Below the pieces are notes generated by a model, which was not told the DNA's origin, ran no database searches, and was given only the letters and a program-made list of their open reading frames with translations. From Paenibacillus sp. 1_12 (lineage in GTDB: Bacteria > Bacillota > Bacilli > Paenibacillales > NBRC-103111), in assembly GCF_900114475.1 (NCBI RefSeq), contig NZ_FOTE01000012.1:116315-180314 (forward strand): a DNA stretch of 64,000 nucleotides, in the 5' to 3' direction. Below are positions 53,119 to 61,531 of this stretch, one piece after another; within the stretch, counting starts at the first letter, position 1; every line of letters begins with the position of its first letter. The position numbers and the translations under genes were made by a program.

Positions 53119-53829
53119 ATGACAAACACTAACAAACCGATTATTAGTCGTCGTTCACGGCCTGCTAAAGCTCCTTTAAGTAAAGAAACAATTATTACAA
53201 CAGCTCTTGAACTACTCAGGAAGGATGGCCTAACTGGACTTAGTATGCGTAAAGTGGCTGTAGCACTGGATACAGGACCTGCTTCCCTTTACGTTTATGT
53301 TGCCAATTTGAATGAATTGAATGGTTATGTTTTGGACCTTGCCTTAGGCGATGTCATTTTACCTTCTGGACATGAAGGCCCTTGGAAAACAAGGTTACTT
53401 GACCTCCTGCAATCGTATCTGTCCATTTTGTATCAATCTCCAGGCCTTGCCGAATTGGCACAAACGACAATTCCGTCGGGTTCCAACTACCTTCAAATCA
53501 TGGAAACCATACTTGGAATTCTTGTTGAAGCTGGGTTAGAATCTACCGCCGCTGCATGGGGAGTTGATTTACTGCTTCTGTATGCGACGTCTGTGGCATT
53601 CGAGCAAAGCTCGCGAGATCACAATGGGATCGGTATGGACCCCCTTGCAAACATCATTAATTCTTTAGATTCTGTAAAATTTCCTCACATCTTTAATCTG
53701 AAGACCCCACTTTTCTCGGGTGGCGAGACTCGCTTTAAATGGGGGCTTGAGATTATTATGAACGGTATTCTGCACACCCCCAGTCCATCCTTACATGAAT
53801 GGACAGCTCCTGAAAACCATACAAAATGA
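53119..53829 (+). CDS. TetR-family regulator
   Basis: 236 residues. The N-terminal helix-turn-helix (ETIITTALELLRKDGLTGLSMRKVAVALDTGPASLYVYV) is of the TetR type; the C-terminal region is a larger helical TetR_C domain. The ATG at 53119 has no clear Shine-Dalgarno sequence, and a basic ~20-residue extension precedes the DNA-binding domain. It converges on mhqD; target and effector unknown. Confidence 0.88.
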   Translation: MTNTNKPIISRRSRPAKAPLSKETIITTALELLRKDGLTGLSMRKVAVALDTGPASLYVYVANLNELNGYVLDLALGDVILPSGHEGPWKTRLLDLLQSYLSILYQSPGLAELAQTTIPSGSNYLQIMETILGILVEAGLESTAAAWGVDLLLLYATSVAFEQSSRDHNGIGMDPLANIINSLDSVKFPHIFNLKTPLFSGGETRFKWGLEIIMNGILHTPSPSLHEWTAPENHTK

Positions 53830-53930
53830 TACAACTGACCATTCTCCCAGCAGGCTACAATCTCGTTCCTATGAGGTGAATAAGTATTTTTTTCTGACTG
53901 TCACATCGCGGAAAATCAGCAGAACACAAA

Positions 53931-53960
53931 AAAATCCGTTCCCTATTCGGAACGGATTTT
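53931..53960 (-). terminator. terminator of the mhqNOD operon
   Basis: AAAATCCGTTCC (53931-53942) / GGAACGGATTTT (53949-53960), followed on the minus strand by further T. Serves both convergent genes. Confidence 0.85.
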
Positions 53961-53965
53961 GATAT

Positions 53966-54583
53966 TTATTCACCTTCTATGAATTGCGATTTGTACCATA
54001 CTGCAGCAGCAGCAACCTCGGTTTTCGTAAGCTGATGACCTGCATGTTCCCAATGAACGATTACAGGAGCACCCGCGCCGCTCAGCAGCTCTTCTAACTC
54101 CTCGGTTTCTTGAGGCGTACAAAGCGGATCATTCCTGCCCGCACCAATGAAGCAAGGAATTGCTGATAAATCTGGCAGTTGAAGTCCACGCAGCGGCACC
54201 ATAGGATGATGCAGAATCGCTCCGCGGAATGCATCCTGAACATGAAACAACAGACTGCCCACGATATTGGCACCGTTGGAATAACCGATAGCGACGAAAT
54301 TACGGCGATCCAGTGCATATTCTGCTGCGGCAAGATCGAGAAAGTCGTTGACCTCCTGAGTGCGGAGAATTAAATCCGCTTCGTCGAATACACCCTCGGC
54401 CAGCCTGCGGAAATACCGATTCATTCCATTCTCCGTTACATTGCCCCGGATACCAAGAACGGATGAGGTAGGCGCAATGTTTTGGGCTAACGGCAGCAAG
54501 TCGTTTTCTGTACCTCCTGTACCATGGAACAAAACCATGACGGGTGCGCTTGGATCCGAGCCTTGTCGAAATACATGTTTCAT
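53966..54583 (-). CDS. mhqD: carboxylesterase of the quinone-resistance operon
   Basis: 205 residues, alpha/beta hydrolase of the phospholipase/carboxylesterase group. Nucleophile Ser in GYSNG, Asp in GRNDPLC and His in HAGHQLT form the triad; oxyanion-hole HGTGG is near the start. It matches MhqD (YodD) of Bacillus. Its start overlaps the mhqO stop by one base (TAATG). In Bacillus, mhqNOD protects against quinones and electrophiles under MhqR. Confidence 0.9.
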   Translation of the reverse strand: MKHVFRQGSDPSAPVMVLFHGTGGTENDLLPLAQNIAPTSSVLGIRGNVTENGMNRYFRRLAEGVFDEADLILRTQEVNDFLDLAAAEYALDRRNFVAIGYSNGANIVGSLLFHVQDAFRGAILHHPMVPLRGLQLPDLSAIPCFIGAGRNDPLCTPQETEELEELLSGAGAPVIVHWEHAGHQLTKTEVAAAAVWYKSQFIEGE

Positions 54584-55530
54584 TAGATATTTCCCTCCAA
54601 TGCCCGTACCTGTATTGGGGGCAGATTATTTTCAATTTGTGAACGATGCGCTTCCAGCCATTCGGGCAGCATCAGCTTCTCACCAAGTGCTTCCGGCTGC
54701 TCATCTCGAGTAAAGCCCGGCGGATCCGTAGCAATCTCGAATAAGATACCACCGGTTTCGCGGAAATAAATCGCATTAAAATACTGTCGGTCTATGATAG
54801 GTGTCGGATGAAAGCCATGCTGCTCAACATGGCTTCTCCACAGTCCGTGATCCGCATCATCCTTGGCGCGCCAAGCGATATGATGAACAGTTCCCGCTCC
54901 TCCGGCACCTAGCTCCATAGGGTTGACGTTAACATCGATAAGGTTACCCAAATCGCCTGTTGCAGCATAGCGAGTATAAGTCTCATTACGCGCGATTTGT
55001 TTGAGGCCCATCACCTCTACCAGCAGATTGCCGGTTTGCTCAGGCGCCATGCTGTACAGAATCGCACCACCGAATCCTTTGATCGCCTTATCCGACGGGA
55101 TGCCGCCAATTGACCACTGGCTTAACGATCCAGCTTCCCGCTCCACAATTTCTAGCCGCAGCCCATCTTTATCGGCAAACTGCACATACACCTCACCAAA
55201 CCTCTCTGCTCTCGTTACTGAGATTTGAAAGCTTTTCAGCCTGGCTTCCCAATAATCCATTGTACCTGTCGGAACAACATAGGTGGTATAGCCGACCTGA
55301 CCGCCACCAATCCGCCCTTTACGCGAGCCTGCATATGGGAAGAATGTAATAATTGTGCCTGGGCTTCCCAGCTCATTGCCAAAATACAGATGGTATACCT
55401 CGGGCGCATCAAAATTAATCGTCTTCTTGATCAAGCGAAGTCCAAGCACCCCTGCGTAAAAATCAACTGTTTGTTGTGCATCTCTAACAAATGCGGTTAC
55501 ATGATGAATACCCTTTGTTTGTTGACTCAT
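54583..55530 (-). CDS. mhqO: ring-cleaving dioxygenase (VOC family)
   Basis: 315 residues made of two VOC/glyoxalase repeats. Metal ligands are visible: His in GIHHVTAFVRD, His in VHHIAWR and Glu in GGILFEIATDPPGF. It matches MhqO-type hydroquinone dioxygenases, which open the ring of hydroquinones. The ATG at 55530 follows AAGGAG; the frame extends further upstream without support. Middle gene of mhqN-mhqO-mhqD. Confidence 0.9.
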   Translation of the reverse strand: MSQQTKGIHHVTAFVRDAQQTVDFYAGVLGLRLIKKTINFDAPEVYHLYFGNELGSPGTIITFFPYAGSRKGRIGGGQVGYTTYVVPTGTMDYWEARLKSFQISVTRAERFGEVYVQFADKDGLRLEIVEREAGSLSQWSIGGIPSDKAIKGFGGAILYSMAPEQTGNLLVEVMGLKQIARNETYTRYAATGDLGNLIDVNVNPMELGAGGAGTVHHIAWRAKDDADHGLWRSHVEQHGFHPTPIIDRQYFNAIYFRETGGILFEIATDPPGFTRDEQPEALGEKLMLPEWLEAHRSQIENNLPPIQVRALEGNI

Positions 55531-55588
55531 CTTCTCCAGCTCCTTAACTTCATTTAGAATTATCATGCTATTGCCTGTTTGTTTTGAT

Positions 55589-56215
55589 TCAAAATTGGTT
55601 ATAGCTGACAAACTCTCCCACAGGCTTGCGATAGCCGCGCGGCCGCAGCTTCGAGGTATCTTCTTTACCAATCGTAATCAGCAAAGCAGGAACATACGTA
55701 TCCGGAATATTCAACACTTTACTCAGAGCCTCCGGGTCAAAGCCAATCATTGGGCATGTATCCCAGCCCTTTTCCTTGGCGACCAGCATCATCAGCATTG
55801 CGGAAATTCCGGCATTGCGTATCGCTTCCTCCCTTTTGAACGTTTCGCCACCACCTTCATAGAAGCTGTGAACGGATTCGACGGTCATATCGTACTCTTG
55901 TTGGTTAATGACACCGAGATGCAGCAGTCCCTCATTGATCTTACCTGCGTCCTTATAAGCCTCTTTATTACCCAAAACCACAATAGCTGCGGAGGCGCTT
56001 TGTACTTTATATTGTTTGTAGGCGGCTTCATACACTTTATTTTTGATCTCAGAATCCTTAATGACTACATAGTGAGCATGCTGCAAATTAAAGGCGGATG
56101 GTGCGAATTTTACAAGACTAAAGATTTCATCCAGCTCCTGATCCGTAATTTCCACACCAGGAATAAATTTTGTGGCCGATCTACGTGCTTTCAATAATGT
56201 TATAAAATCGCTCAT
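55589..56215 (-). CDS. mhqN: nitroreductase-family quinone reductase
   Basis: 208 residues, FMN-dependent nitroreductase fold (LLKARRSATKF for FMN phosphate, FAPSAFNLQHAHYVVI, and GWDTCPMIGFD). Matches MhqN (YodC), expected to reduce quinones or nitro compounds with NAD(P)H. First gene of the operon, 58 bases before mhqO. A conserved operator (56271-56286) lies upstream. Confidence 0.9.
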   Translation of the reverse strand: MSDFITLLKARRSATKFIPGVEITDQELDEIFSLVKFAPSAFNLQHAHYVVIKDSEIKNKVYEAAYKQYKVQSASAAIVVLGNKEAYKDAGKINEGLLHLGVINQQEYDMTVESVHSFYEGGGETFKREEAIRNAGISAMLMMLVAKEKGWDTCPMIGFDPEALSKVLNIPDTYVPALLITIGKEDTSKLRPRGYRKPVGEFVSYNQF

Positions 56216-56270
56216 TATGATAATGCCTCCTCGTTATAGTCGCTTTATGTAAATAACAACAATCAAAGAC

Positions 56271-56286
56271 TCTTAATTTAAAGATA
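56271..56286 (-). promoter_or_regulatory. MhqR operator before mhqN
   Basis: TCTTAATTTAAAGATA, identical to the sequence at 56878-56893 before mhqR. Near-palindromic (ATCTT...AAGAT). Located 56 bases before the mhqN start. Confidence 0.7.
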
Positions 56287-56389
56287 TTAGTACTGCAGGC
56301 AGTAAGCTGCTCACGCCATACTGCTACCTGCCACGCACAATCTAATTAGAGCTATTGAACCTTGTCTAGAAGCTGCGAAAGCTGCATAA

Positions 56390-56833
56390 CTACTTAAAGC
56401 TTTCCTGCGCATGCTTGCCGAGTTTTTTGAGCAATTGAGCTGCAGTCTGCTTCTCTTCAGCAGATAATCCGCTCATGGCCTGTTCGATGATCTCCGTGTG
56501 ACCGGGAAACGATTCTTCTATCCACTCCCTGCCAGCCTCGGTGATTTCCGCATAAATGAGACGACGATCCTCCGTACAAGCCCTACGTGATACGAGTTTC
56601 TTTTTCTCAAGCTTATCGACAACGTAAGTAATATTACCGCTGCTCATCAGCACCTTACTCCCAATTTGTTGAATAGCCTGCGATCCTTTATGGTACAAGA
56701 GCTCAAGAACGCCGAACTCGGTCCTGTTTAAGCCACGCAGCCGAATATCCCGGTCTGCATGGGCATTCACCCACTGACTGGCTCGGGAAAGTGCTATAAA
56801 AAGATCCAGCGAATCATTTCTTAAATCTCCCAT
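56390..56833 (-). CDS. mhqR: MarR-family regulator MhqR
   Basis: 147 residues, MarR winged helix: LNRTEFGVLELLYHKGSQAIQQIG, SGNITYVVDKLEKKKLVSRR and DRRLIYAEITEAG. Matches MhqR, the repressor of mhqNOD in Bacillus, which senses quinone-type electrophiles indirectly. GAGGTGGGCGCA precedes the ATG at 56833. It lies upstream of mhqN on the same strand with a shared 16-base operator before each, giving autoregulation. Confidence 0.9.
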   Translation of the reverse strand: MGDLRNDSLDLFIALSRASQWVNAHADRDIRLRGLNRTEFGVLELLYHKGSQAIQQIGSKVLMSSGNITYVVDKLEKKKLVSRRACTEDRRLIYAEITEAGREWIEESFPGHTEIIEQAMSGLSAEEKQTAAQLLKKLGKHAQESFK

Positions 56834-56877
56834 TGCGCCCACCTCTTTATTCTGTGGTGTTATGATTTGTTTATTAA

Positions 56878-56893
56878 TCTTAATTTAAAGATA
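56878..56893 (-). promoter_or_regulatory. MhqR operator before mhqR
   Basis: TCTTAATTTAAAGATA, 45 bases upstream of the mhqR start; exact copy of the site before mhqN. Confidence 0.7.
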
Positions 56894-57000
56894 CTTTATT
56901 TGCAGGTATTTGTCAAGCTGCATGTAGCCCGATACGGATGAATTCAAACCGACTTGAACAAACTGGCGGCGATCATGGAGTTGCCGAGTCAAGCGGCGCC

Positions 57001-57050
57001 ACAAATAACCCTGCTCCCCACCTGAATCGTGGAGTTGTAAGGTTATTTGT
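57001..57050 (-). terminator. hairpin after the ABC permease gene
   Basis: ACAAATAACC (57001-57010) / GGTTATTTGT (57041-57050) with inner CTCC/GGAG-type pairs, 41 bases after the permease stop. Weak T tract. Confidence 0.5.
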
Positions 57051-57090
57051 TGCGATTGTAGAGGTTGCTGCGAGCGCAACTGCAGAACCT

Positions 57091-58071
57091 TTAATAAACG
57101 TCCCGTCTCGTAAACGAGACGAAGGAAATGATCAACGCAGCCGAGCCCCAGATCAGCAGCACGAGCAGCGAGAAGCCCAGTGACATGCCCTCAACGGGAG
57201 GCGCAGCATCTTCCAGATAGCTGATCAGCTGCAGGTTAACCATAAATAAATATTTAGCCGACTCCCACGAAGCGACCATCGTACTCAGGATCGTACCAGC
57301 AATGAGACATGCCAGCATGATGCCCATGACTGCCGCAGTGCTGCGCACAAGAACCGAGAACATGAACGTAATCGTAGCTACCACAGCCGACACGAACCAC
57401 GCCAAGCCCAGCTCCATCAAAATATATTGCCATTGCGGAATCAGATGCATCCCTGATGCATCCAGTTGCCCGCCACTCACCTTGAAGCCCGTAAGAACTG
57501 GAGCCTCCCACCCCTTAAATCCGAATACGAGCCCGGAGATGATGGCTGACAGCAAGCCGAACAACGTAATGATCATGGACACGGACAGCAGGAGCGCCAA
57601 ATATTTGCTTAGTAAAATGCGCCATCTGCGTACCGAGTGCGTGAGCAGCACCTTCATCGTACCTGCGCTATGCTCGGAAGATACTAAATCAGCGGCAATG
57701 ATCATCATCATCAAAGGCAGGAGCAGATTGATACCGCTCTTCACAAAACCTCGAACAAAGGTCGGGGCACCCGGCTCAGACGGATTCACATTGTATTCCA
57801 AATAATATTTTTGCTGATTCATGCGAATCTCCAGCTCTTTGCGCGTAGCCTCCGGCGTTCGGCTGCTCGTGATCCGATTTTGCCAGCTGGCTATCCGCTG
57901 CTCCATCGCAACGCGCCAATTCACATCTCCGAACCGTTTACGGCTTTCCTCCGCTTGACGATACTGCGCGTACGTAAATACAGAAATCAGGATTGCCAAG
58001 ATGAGCGTGATCACCAGCAGCCTTCTTTTGCCGGTCAGCTTTAACATCTCGTTAAACACCAGATTAGTCAA
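57091..58071 (-). CDS. ABC-2 type permease
   Basis: 326 residues, six membrane segments: one at about 16-36, then a soluble region (about 40-105) and five more. The EMLKLTGKRRLL opening and SSEHSAGTMKVLLTHSVRRWRIL (coupling helix) are typical of ABC-2 permeases beside BcrA/NatA-like ATPases. Start is TTG at 58071, overlapping the ATPase stop by 8 bases, with GGGGGACAAGG ahead. Likely an export system for peptides, lipids or antibiotics; substrate unknown. Confidence 0.85.
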   Translation of the reverse strand: MTNLVFNEMLKLTGKRRLLVITLILAILISVFTYAQYRQAEESRKRFGDVNWRVAMEQRIASWQNRITSSRTPEATRKELEIRMNQQKYYLEYNVNPSEPGAPTFVRGFVKSGINLLLPLMMMIIAADLVSSEHSAGTMKVLLTHSVRRWRILLSKYLALLLSVSMIITLFGLLSAIISGLVFGFKGWEAPVLTGFKVSGGQLDASGMHLIPQWQYILMELGLAWFVSAVVATITFMFSVLVRSTAAVMGIMLACLIAGTILSTMVASWESAKYLFMVNLQLISYLEDAAPPVEGMSLGFSLLVLLIWGSAALIISFVSFTRRDVY

Positions 58072-58975
58072 TACCTTGTCCCCCTGTCAGCTCGATGAAC
58101 AGATCCTCCAGCGAGGGCAGCTTGCGGCTGATCTCAGTTACAGTCACTCCCGCCTCCACCAGGATCTGATTCCAGCGTCCGATCTCCTGCTCGTTATAAG
58201 AGGTAATCAGCAGTTCTCCACGTGTTTCTACGGAATCGGCTAACCCACTCAGCACCTGAATCCCCTTGTCCAAAGGGTGCAGTCTCCAGCTTACCCGTTC
58301 CTGCTGAGCTAATAGGGTGTGTACCTTGTCCACCCGTACAATCCGGCCCTTCGATATAATCGCGACTCGATCACACATCAGCTGAATTTCGCTCAGCAAA
58401 TGGCTCGAAACGAGCACGCTCAAGCCTTCCTTTTCCGCCAGGTAACGAATGAATTCACGCATCTCCCTGATACCTGAAGGATCAAGACCATTGGTCGGCT
58501 CATCAAGAATGAGCACTCTCGGATTACCTAGCAGCGCTTGCGCAATCCCTAACCTTTGGCGCATCCCAAGCGAGTAGGTTTTCACTTTATCATGTATTCT
58601 GGCACTCAGTCCGACCAGCTTTACCACTTCCGCTATCCGGGCATCGTCAATCCCGTCCATCATCCGGGCAAAATATTGCAAATTGGCCCAACCGCTCAAA
58701 TACGTGTACAGCTCGGGGTTTTCAACGATACAGCCCAGATTTCTCATGGCCTCTGGAAATTGGGTATGCAGATCATAACCACACACCTGTATCGACCCTG
58801 CTGTTGGCCGAATCAGACCTACCAGCATTCGAATCGTGGTCGTTTTGCCTGCACCATTGGGCCCCAGAAAACCAAACACCTCACCGCGCCTCAGATCAAA
58901 GTCGAGACTTTGAATAATTTCCCGCTTGCCAATCACCTTTCTCAAGCCCTTCACCGACAGTGTAATCTCGTCCAT
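58064..58975 (-). CDS. ABC transporter ATPase (BcrA/CcmA-type)
   Basis: 303 residues. Walker A GPNGAGKTT, Q-loop equivalent CIVENPELY, signature YSLGMRQRLG, Walker B VLILDEPTNGLD and the switch His in SSHLLSE. C-terminal extension (about 220-303) as in bacitracin/lantibiotic exporters such as BcrA. It precedes and overlaps the permease gene. Start at 58975 after GGGGTGGG. The GDSL hydrolase gene lies upstream and ends just before it (about 12 bases). Confidence 0.92.
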   Translation of the reverse strand: MDEITLSVKGLRKVIGKREIIQSLDFDLRRGEVFGFLGPNGAGKTTTIRMLVGLIRPTAGSIQVCGYDLHTQFPEAMRNLGCIVENPELYTYLSGWANLQYFARMMDGIDDARIAEVVKLVGLSARIHDKVKTYSLGMRQRLGIAQALLGNPRVLILDEPTNGLDPSGIREMREFIRYLAEKEGLSVLVSSHLLSEIQLMCDRVAIISKGRIVRVDKVHTLLAQQERVSWRLHPLDKGIQVLSGLADSVETRGELLITSYNEQEIGRWNQILVEAGVTVTEISRKLPSLEDLFIELTGGQGID

Positions 58976-58986
58976 AAGCCCACCCC

Positions 58987-59799
58987 TTACCACGTAATTA
59001 GTGAAGCCAATCGGTCCCCGATTAAACGGTAGCCGGCTGCATTCGGATGGAACAAGTCTTTGGCCAAATAATCCTGTACCCTCAATTGAAATAAATCAAA
59101 GGTCGGCACCAGCACGGTTAACGTGTACTTGGCTGCAATTTCTGATGATCTATAGTTCCAATCCCTCACAATTTTGGTCGTTGTTGCGCTATCCTTCAAT
59201 TCGCTGAATGGATTATATAACCCTATCAGGAAGATCCTCGCGGTAGCATTGTCGTCCCGCAGCTGCTTCAGAATGCCATCGAGCTGAGGCAAGTAAGCAT
59301 CCTCGGTCTCTTTGATCTTGGCCGGGGACAAATCGCCCATTGCCTGTCCTCCGCGGAACAGATCGTTTCCACCTATGCTGATGAAAATAATATCTGCCGC
59401 CTTGACCTGTGCCTGAATGTCAGCTTGTCCGAGTGACGCCGCCAATTGAGTGGAGGTTTGTCCATCTACCCCGAGATTTTCCAGTACAATTTCTTTGCCT
59501 GACTTGGCTTTCATATCCGCTACCGCATGTCCGACATATCCCTTCCGCTCGGTGTCTCCCGTCCCCTTGGTCAAAGAGTCGCCAAGCGCAAGCACTCGGA
59601 AGCTGCCCTCCTTGACTGCGACAGGAGCTGGCGCTAATACGGGAACGGCAGCTGCTTGCTGAGCTGTAGGTGCTAGCGTCTGCACGGATGCTGCTGCGCC
59701 TGTGAAATAATCCTGCAAGGCAAATACAAGTCCACCTACCCATAATAGCCCCGATACCAAGCCAATGACCATCGTCCATCGAATCGCTTTTTCCCTCAT
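58987..59799 (-). CDS. GDSL/SGNH-family secreted hydrolase (YpmR-like)
   Basis: 270 residues with an N-terminal membrane anchor (about 9-29) and a Pro/Ala-rich linker; the SGNH domain starts at about 65. Block I GDSLTKG, block III GGND and block V DLFHPN (Asp/His) are intact, and the Gly of block II is in VDGQTS. It hydrolyses ester bonds in lipids or acylated cell-surface sugars outside the cell. First gene of a likely operon with the ABC ATPase and permease. Confidence 0.9.
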   Translation of the reverse strand: MREKAIRWTMVIGLVSGLLWVGGLVFALQDYFTGAAASVQTLAPTAQQAAAVPVLAPAPVAVKEGSFRVLALGDSLTKGTGDTERKGYVGHAVADMKAKSGKEIVLENLGVDGQTSTQLAASLGQADIQAQVKAADIIFISIGGNDLFRGGQAMGDLSPAKIKETEDAYLPQLDGILKQLRDDNATARIFLIGLYNPFSELKDSATTTKIVRDWNYRSSEIAAKYTLTVLVPTFDLFQLRVQDYLAKDLFHPNAAGYRLIGDRLASLITW

Positions 59800-59903
59800 C
59801 TGTGGCCCGCTCCCACCCTCCGCTGCTTACGATTGTATAATACTTTGAACATAACATATTAAGCTGAAAGCCAGCTGAAAGTTGAGCCAGGGAATTAGCT
59901 CCA

Positions 59904-60380
59904 TTACATAATCGTCCACGTAAACTTGTCATTCATCCCAGGTTTATTCCACTCGAATCTAGCATTGAGAAATGCAGGCTCGTACAGCAGGATGCGAATA
60001 CATTCTTGATAGTACTCGGGCACGCGACCGTTAAGCTTAAGCTCGGTTAGTGCCACCCAGCGTGGGATATGCTTCTCAGGCTCCTTCGTCATCAACTCCC
60101 CTTGCACATGATGCGTTACAAAGAAAGCGGTCAAAGCATGATCCTGATTGGCATGATTTATATAGGAGACAATCCCTCTTAAAATCGGTTTCTCAATAAT
60201 TAATCCGGTTTCTTCATCCATCTCTCTGATGCAAGCATCCTCCAAAGTCTCATGTAGTTCGACCCCGCCGCCCGGGGGTGTTAATTGTTGGTAATTAAAA
60301 TAGCTCGGAATCCGTTTATCCATGAGTACAATGTTTCCATTACTGACAGCCACACAGGCAACTCTCGTTCTTATTGTCAT
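59904..60380 (-). CDS. Nudix hydrolase behind a SAM riboswitch
   Basis: 158 residues, one Nudix fold. The Nudix box is complete: GGGVELHETLEDACIREMDE then ETGL, with the REMDEE metal-binding Glu residues. Hydrolyses nucleoside-diphosphate-linked compounds; substrate unknown. AGGGGGAG precedes the ATG. Its leader contains a SAM-I riboswitch and intrinsic terminator, so expression should rise when S-adenosylmethionine is low. That is unusual for a Nudix gene and hints at a role in methionine/SAM or linked nucleotide metabolism. Confidence 0.9.
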   Translation of the reverse strand: MTIRTRVACVAVSNGNIVLMDKRIPSYFNYQQLTPPGGGVELHETLEDACIREMDEETGLIIEKPILRGIVSYINHANQDHALTAFFVTHHVQGELMTKEPEKHIPRWVALTELKLNGRVPEYYQECIRILLYEPAFLNARFEWNKPGMNDKFTWTIM

Positions 60381-60409
60381 ATGAATCTCCCCCTAAAATA
60401 GTTCAAAAT

Positions 60410-60437
60410 CAACAAAAACCCCCTATGAAAGGGGGTT
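60410..60437 (-). terminator. riboswitch-controlled terminator before the Nudix gene
   Basis: On the minus strand AACCCCCT / AGGGGGTT (60430-60437 with 60417-60424) followed by TTTTTGTTG: the expression platform of the SAM riboswitch, about 30 bases before the Nudix start. Confidence 0.88.
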
Positions 60438-60466
60438 CTGCAGTCAGACACTTACTGTGCTTCTCC

Positions 60467-60575
60467 CTCTCATCTTTGCAAAGTGTAACCTCTGCAGGAA
60501 TTTGCACCGTGCTTGTAGCAAGTCGGTTGCCGCGGTTTCATAGGGCCAGTCCCTCCACCGAACTCTGGATAAGAG
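60467..60575 (-). ncRNA. SAM-I riboswitch (S-box) aptamer
   Basis: Minus-strand RNA starting CTCTTATC and ending GATGAGAG (closing P1 stem with one G-U pair). The core has GGTGGAGGGACTGGCCC, then the GAAACC of the pseudoknot/kink-turn region with GGCAACC, and CGGTGC-AATTCCTGCAG of P3/P4, matching the S-box consensus closely. A terminator follows at 60410-60437, so it represses downstream transcription when SAM is bound. A promoter (TCGACA, 17 bases, TATTGT) is possible just upstream. Confidence 0.95.
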
Positions 60576-60648
60576 CTATATGCAATTGTTATTTTTTACA
60601 ATATCAGCTTATCTTCGTGATGTCGAGATCGAATACTCACTGGAGCTT

Positions 60649-61203
60649 CTACTTGCGGCTGTAAACATAAACCTTGGTTCGATATAGATCCTTACAGGTG
60701 ATAATACGTTCGGGCTGCCAGTCAGGCATCGCGAAGCAGACACTAATGACCATCGCTCCCGGGGGCAGCTGCTTCTGGAGTATGGGACTCAATCGTTTCA
60801 TTGCTCCGGGGTATAAATAGCAGACCACCAGATCTGTATGATCATAGGAATACCGATAAATGTCCCCATAGGTAAATTTCAAACTGTTTCTGTCTCGGGC
60901 AAACAAACGGCTGATCAGCCGCGAGCTCCAAAGCGGAATGAGCGAATTTTCGATGCCGTTCAGCTGCCAGCCAGGACAGTGCTTAACCAGATGCAGGGCA
61001 AGAGTCCCCCAGCCTGAGCCAGCTTCAACCATCGACCCCCGTCTGGGAACCCGATTGATTTCGGCGGCTACGGTGCGACAGACTTGAAGCGATGAAGGCA
61101 TCGGCGAAATCCCGTTCAATAAACTGGATACTATAATGAATAGCATCACCAGAAGCATGACAGCTATTAGCACAACAGACCCCATTTGATACAATGGAAC
61201 CAC
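60649..61203 (-). CDS. membrane-anchored class I SAM-dependent methyltransferase-like protein
   Basis: 184 residues. One N-terminal membrane segment (about 8-30), then a short class I methyltransferase core: motif I VEAGSGWGTLALHLVK binds SAM, an acidic residue at the end of strand 2 (NGIENSL), and motif IV-like LVVCYLYPGAM. Smaller than typical enzymes, so substrate recognition is limited. Relatives are of unknown function; DOT1-like or membrane-lipid methylation are possible. It lies upstream of the SAM riboswitch and Nudix gene on the same strand. Confidence 0.75.
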   Translation of the reverse strand: MVPLYQMGSVVLIAVMLLVMLFIIVSSLLNGISPMPSSLQVCRTVAAEINRVPRRGSMVEAGSGWGTLALHLVKHCPGWQLNGIENSLIPLWSSRLISRLFARDRNSLKFTYGDIYRYSYDHTDLVVCYLYPGAMKRLSPILQKQLPPGAMVISVCFAMPDWQPERIITCKDLYRTKVYVYSRK

Positions 61204-61455
61204 TTTGCTTCCCCACCTTTCTTTGGCTATGGATCAACAAAGGGCGAGAATAACAATACTCCTACATGCGGTCACACACCCACATCACTTTGCTTTTTCA
61301 GGCTATGATTGTATTTCGTACAGGTCTATTTTATCACTATTTCCCTATTTAAAAATACGCCGTGTAGATCATTTATCGAGGCTCTGGTCATAGCGATTGT
61401 ACAGCTATCTCTGCTATTTAAGAGGAGAACAGCTTTTTTCGTTATTAAAAAGCAT

Positions 61456-61505
61456 TTGACAATCGTTGATTACAACTGTAATATAGCAATTGTACTACAT
61501 ATGTA
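61456..61505 (+). promoter_or_regulatory. promoter and two BlaI/MecI operators
   Basis: TTGACA (61456-61461), 17 bases, TAATAT (61479-61484). TACAACTGTA (61471-61480) overlaps the -10 and TACATATGTA (61496-61505) covers the start region; both match the TACAnnTGTA dyad bound by BlaI/MecI repressors, 25 bases apart. Confidence 0.8.
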
Positions 61506-61531
61506 ATCCAAAATAAATCGGAGGTAAACCA

